Origin: Nocardioidaceae bacterium
Lineage (GTDB): Bacteria > Actinomycetota > Actinomycetes > Propionibacteriales > Nocardioidaceae
NCBI GenBank assembly: GCA_029266455.1
Contig: JAQSWV010000001.1
Location: forward strand, 59,346-123,345
Direction: 5' to 3'
DNA length: 64,000 bases
A program made the translations under genes and the position numbers. The first letter of the stretch is position 1. Each line of letters starts with the position of its first letter. Shown here in pieces: positions 62,510 to 64,000 of the stretch. Below the pieces are notes generated by a model. It made no database searches and was not told the origin of the DNA. It was given only the letters and a program-made list of their open reading frames with translations.

Positions 62510-62958
62510 GTCGCGCACCGGACCGCGGCGGTGAGCGCGGCAGCGCGGTCGTCGAGTTCATCTGGCTGGTCCTGCTGCTGATGGTGCCGCTGGTCTATCT
62601 GCTGCTGGCAGTCTTCGATGTGCAGCGTGCGTCGTTCGGGGCTGCTGCGGCGAGCCGTTCGGCAGGTCGGGCGTTCGTGCTGGCGGCGGACCAGCCGACC
62701 GCCTTCGCTCGGGCCGAGGCGGCGGCACGGGTCGCGCTTGCCGATCAGGGCGTCGACTGGTCGACGGCCGGGATGCACGTCGGCTGCTCGCCGCTGCCGG
62801 CTCAGTGCCTGACGCCGGGGTCGACGATCACGGTGGCGGTCACCGTGCAGCAGCCGGTGCCGCTGGTGCCGGACGTGCTCGGCGGCTCCCGCCCGACCGT
62901 CCGGGTGACCAGCAGTCATGTCGAGCCGTACGGGACCTTCCGTGAGGCCCGGCCGTGA
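62506..62958 (+). CDS. Second TadE-like pilus assembly protein
   Basis: A 150-residue protein with GERGSAVVEFIWLVLLLMVP near residues 9-28, the canonical TadE/TadF pseudopilin start, and a second conserved part FDVQRASFGAAAASRSAGRA. A cysteine pair (GCSPLPAQC) lies in the extracytoplasmic part. It overlaps the genes on both sides by 4 bp. Minor pseudopilin of the Tad pilus or adhesin. Confidence 0.85.
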   Translation: MSRAPDRGGERGSAVVEFIWLVLLLMVPLVYLLLAVFDVQRASFGAAAASRSAGRAFVLAADQPTAFARAEAAARVALADQGVDWSTAGMHVGCSPLPAQCLTPGSTITVAVTVQQPVPLVPDVLGGSRPTVRVTSSHVEPYGTFREARP

Positions 62959-63425
62959 CCGCGGCGCGAGCTCGTCCGGCCCGTCGACCGGAGCCTCCAC
63001 CGGCTGGGGCCGAGCGCGGGACGGTGACGGTGCTGGTGGTGGGCTTCCTGGTCGTGCTGGGTCTGCTCACCGCGATGGTGGTCGATGCGTCGGTGGCGTA
63101 CCTGCGGCGCCAGTCGGTCAACGGGCTGGCCGATGGGGCGGCCCTGGCGGCCGCGGACGGCGCCCAGGGTGCGGCACTGTACGAGGGCGGCCTCGGCGAC
63201 GTCGCCCCTCTCGACCCCTTGGCGGCACGGGCGGCCGTCGACGACTACCTGACCTCGACCGGAGCCGCCACCGAGTTCCCGGGCCTCTCATGGCAGGTCT
63301 TCACCACCGGCTCCACCGTGACCGTCCGCCTGAGCACACCGCTGGACCTCCCACTGGACCCGGCCGGCTGGGCCGCCACCACGACGGTCACCGCCACCGG
63401 CTCCGCCATCGTGCAGGTCACCTGA
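62955..63425 (+). CDS. TadG-like protein
   Basis: A 156-residue protein: an Arg/Pro-rich start, ERGTVTVLVVGFLVVLGLLT as TadG-type helix and MVVDASVAYLRRQSVNGLAD with GAALAAADGAQ, the hallmark of the small Rv3654c-like/TadG family. The C-terminal 90 residues are beta-rich. Full-length TadG with a von Willebrand domain is longer, so this is the short actinobacterial version. Last gene of the tad operon. Confidence 0.82.
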   Translation: MTAARARPARRPEPPPAGAERGTVTVLVVGFLVVLGLLTAMVVDASVAYLRRQSVNGLADGAALAAADGAQGAALYEGGLGDVAPLDPLAARAAVDDYLTSTGAATEFPGLSWQVFTTGSTVTVRLSTPLDLPLDPAGWAATTTVTATGSAIVQVT

Positions 63426-63654
63426 CGCCGCATGGAACCCTCAGCGCTACCCGAATTACCCCCTGCATGCCTAGCGCGAGAGCCTTCGGCGCCGCCCGCA
63501 GCCGCAGCATCCGCGTGACCTGTCGACGACGCTCGACTCAGGCCGATGCGACGGACACCACAAGCGACACGACCAAGACCCACACACGGTCATGACCTCC
63601 GCCGCCAGCCCCCGGGGCGAGCCAGGGAGCAGCTACCGGTCAGCTCTCACCACA

Positions 63655-63996
63655 TCAGGAACGGCTAGCGCGGTACACCTTCCAAGCGCGACCGTTCCAC
63701 CAGTAAACGACGACGACCTTGCTGAACACGGCGCCGCAGTGAGCATAGGCCCGCTTCTGGTAGCGACCATGCTGCCAACGCAGATAACCGGTTATGTCGA
63801 ATAAGGCGTGGACGTAGCGCTGAGTGTCGCCAATGTCGAACTGGTTCCACTCGTAGTTGCTTACGCAGTTGTGCGTTCGTGGCGCGGCGCCACGGACGTC
63901 CTCAGACGATCCGGCCTGCGCCGCTGGACTGACGAAACCAAGCGTCCCCACCGCTACGATCAGCGTGATCAACACCGCCGCAAACCGATGTGCCAT
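63655..63996 (-). CDS. Small secreted protein, BLIP/SmpA-like repeat
   Basis: A 113-residue protein with a signal peptide (FAAVLITLIVAVGTLGFVSP, cleavage after AQA). The mature part has NCVSNYEWNQFDIGDTQRYV and HALFDITGYLR, a pattern shared by many small secreted actinobacterial proteins and like the repeat of beta-lactamase inhibitory protein, and two cysteines (NCV and HCG). A Trp-rich end VVYWWNGRAWKVY follows. Base composition is visibly less GC-rich than its neighbours. Role unknown. Confidence 0.7.
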   Translation of the reverse strand: MAHRFAAVLITLIVAVGTLGFVSPAAQAGSSEDVRGAAPRTHNCVSNYEWNQFDIGDTQRYVHALFDITGYLRWQHGRYQKRAYAHCGAVFSKVVVVYWWNGRAWKVYRASRS

Positions 63997-64000
63997 GGTC

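Noticed and set aside
63592..63804. Small plus-strand open frame at the right end
   Set aside because: It is antisense to the secreted protein gene, which has a signal peptide and a recognisable repeat; no ribosome site.

Overview
The window is a high-GC chromosomal segment from an actinomycete. It carries a WhiB-family Fe-S regulator, coenzyme F420 synthesis genes (cofD, cofE), the MtrA-MtrB-LpqB signalling operon, actinobacterial orphan families (DUF3499, DUF3105, DUF6912, DUF2505, TIGR03089, Rv3235) and abundant GTG starts. From about 4.9 to 35 kb the gene content and order resemble the Mycobacterium tuberculosis Rv3240c-Rv3268 block (LCP protein, TIGR03089, sugar-nucleotide transferase, fbiB/fbiA, whiB2, Rv3259, DUF3499, manB, SIS protein, sahH, mtrA, mtrB, lpqB, comF, secA). 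That comparison is from memory, not from a search. No mycolate genes are seen. A non-mycolate actinomycete, perhaps of the Propionibacteriales, is my best guess, held with low confidence. No rRNA, tRNA, CRISPR array or insertion sequence was recognised.

Layout. 0-4 kb: a truncated sulfotransferase, a PPOX flavoprotein, a small membrane protein, a two-component flavin monooxygenase/FMN reductase pair and signal peptidase I. 4-15.3 kb: cell-envelope polysaccharide genes. These are two divergent LytR-CpsA-Psr (LCP) proteins, a GlfT1-like and a second glycosyltransferase, UDP-galactopyranose mutase, an ABC polysaccharide exporter (Wzm/Wzt type), UDP-glucose 4-epimerase and a nucleotidyltransferase. 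Together they can make UDP-Gal, convert it to UDP-Galf, build and export a galactan-like chain, and attach it to the wall. 15.3-18.1 kb: cofD-cofE-DUF3105. 18.2-22.2 kb: whiB, then DUF3499, phosphomannomutase, Trm112 and a SIS protein. 22.2-28 kb: ahcY, mtrA, mtrB, lpqB. 28-34.6 kb: a comF-like gene, hibernation factor hpf, an orphan response regulator, a YcaQ-like protein and secA.

34.6-44.1 kb: Rv3235-family and LysM proteins, a small HTH protein, a SAF/CpaB-like plus CpaE/TadZ-like pair, a polytopic membrane protein, an unusual WS/DGAT acyltransferase with an altered catalytic motif and a Lys/Ala/Pro tail, DUF6912 and pruA. 44.1-55.3 kb: two GAF-ANTAR antiterminator-type regulators, DUF2505, a GGDEF protein, a giant NAD-glutamate dehydrogenase, and a putative hydro-lyase with 5-oxoprolinase subunits B and C. 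With pruA this makes a glutamate/proline/oxoproline catabolic neighbourhood. 55.3-58.5 kb: a terminator-like hairpin, a phosphoesterase, a 44-bp tandem repeat, a Cys-rich secreted protein and an AzlCD branched-chain amino acid exporter. 58.8-63.4 kb: a Tad/Flp pilus operon (TadA, TadB, TadC, a pilin-like peptide, two TadE-like proteins, a TadG-like protein). At the right edge is a small secreted protein of lower GC.

The most distinctive whole-window signal is promoter architecture. At least eleven genes have a TANNNT hexamer exactly 6 or 7 nt before the start codon, which predicts leaderless mRNAs. In three or four places the stop codon of the upstream gene forms the first three bases of that hexamer. 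These signals were used to choose several starts. No clearly new multi-gene system was found. The best candidates for novelty are the HEALVDG-type WS/DGAT protein, the cofE with a non-nitroreductase C-terminal domain, the pxpA-less oxoprolinase cluster and the split Tad machinery.
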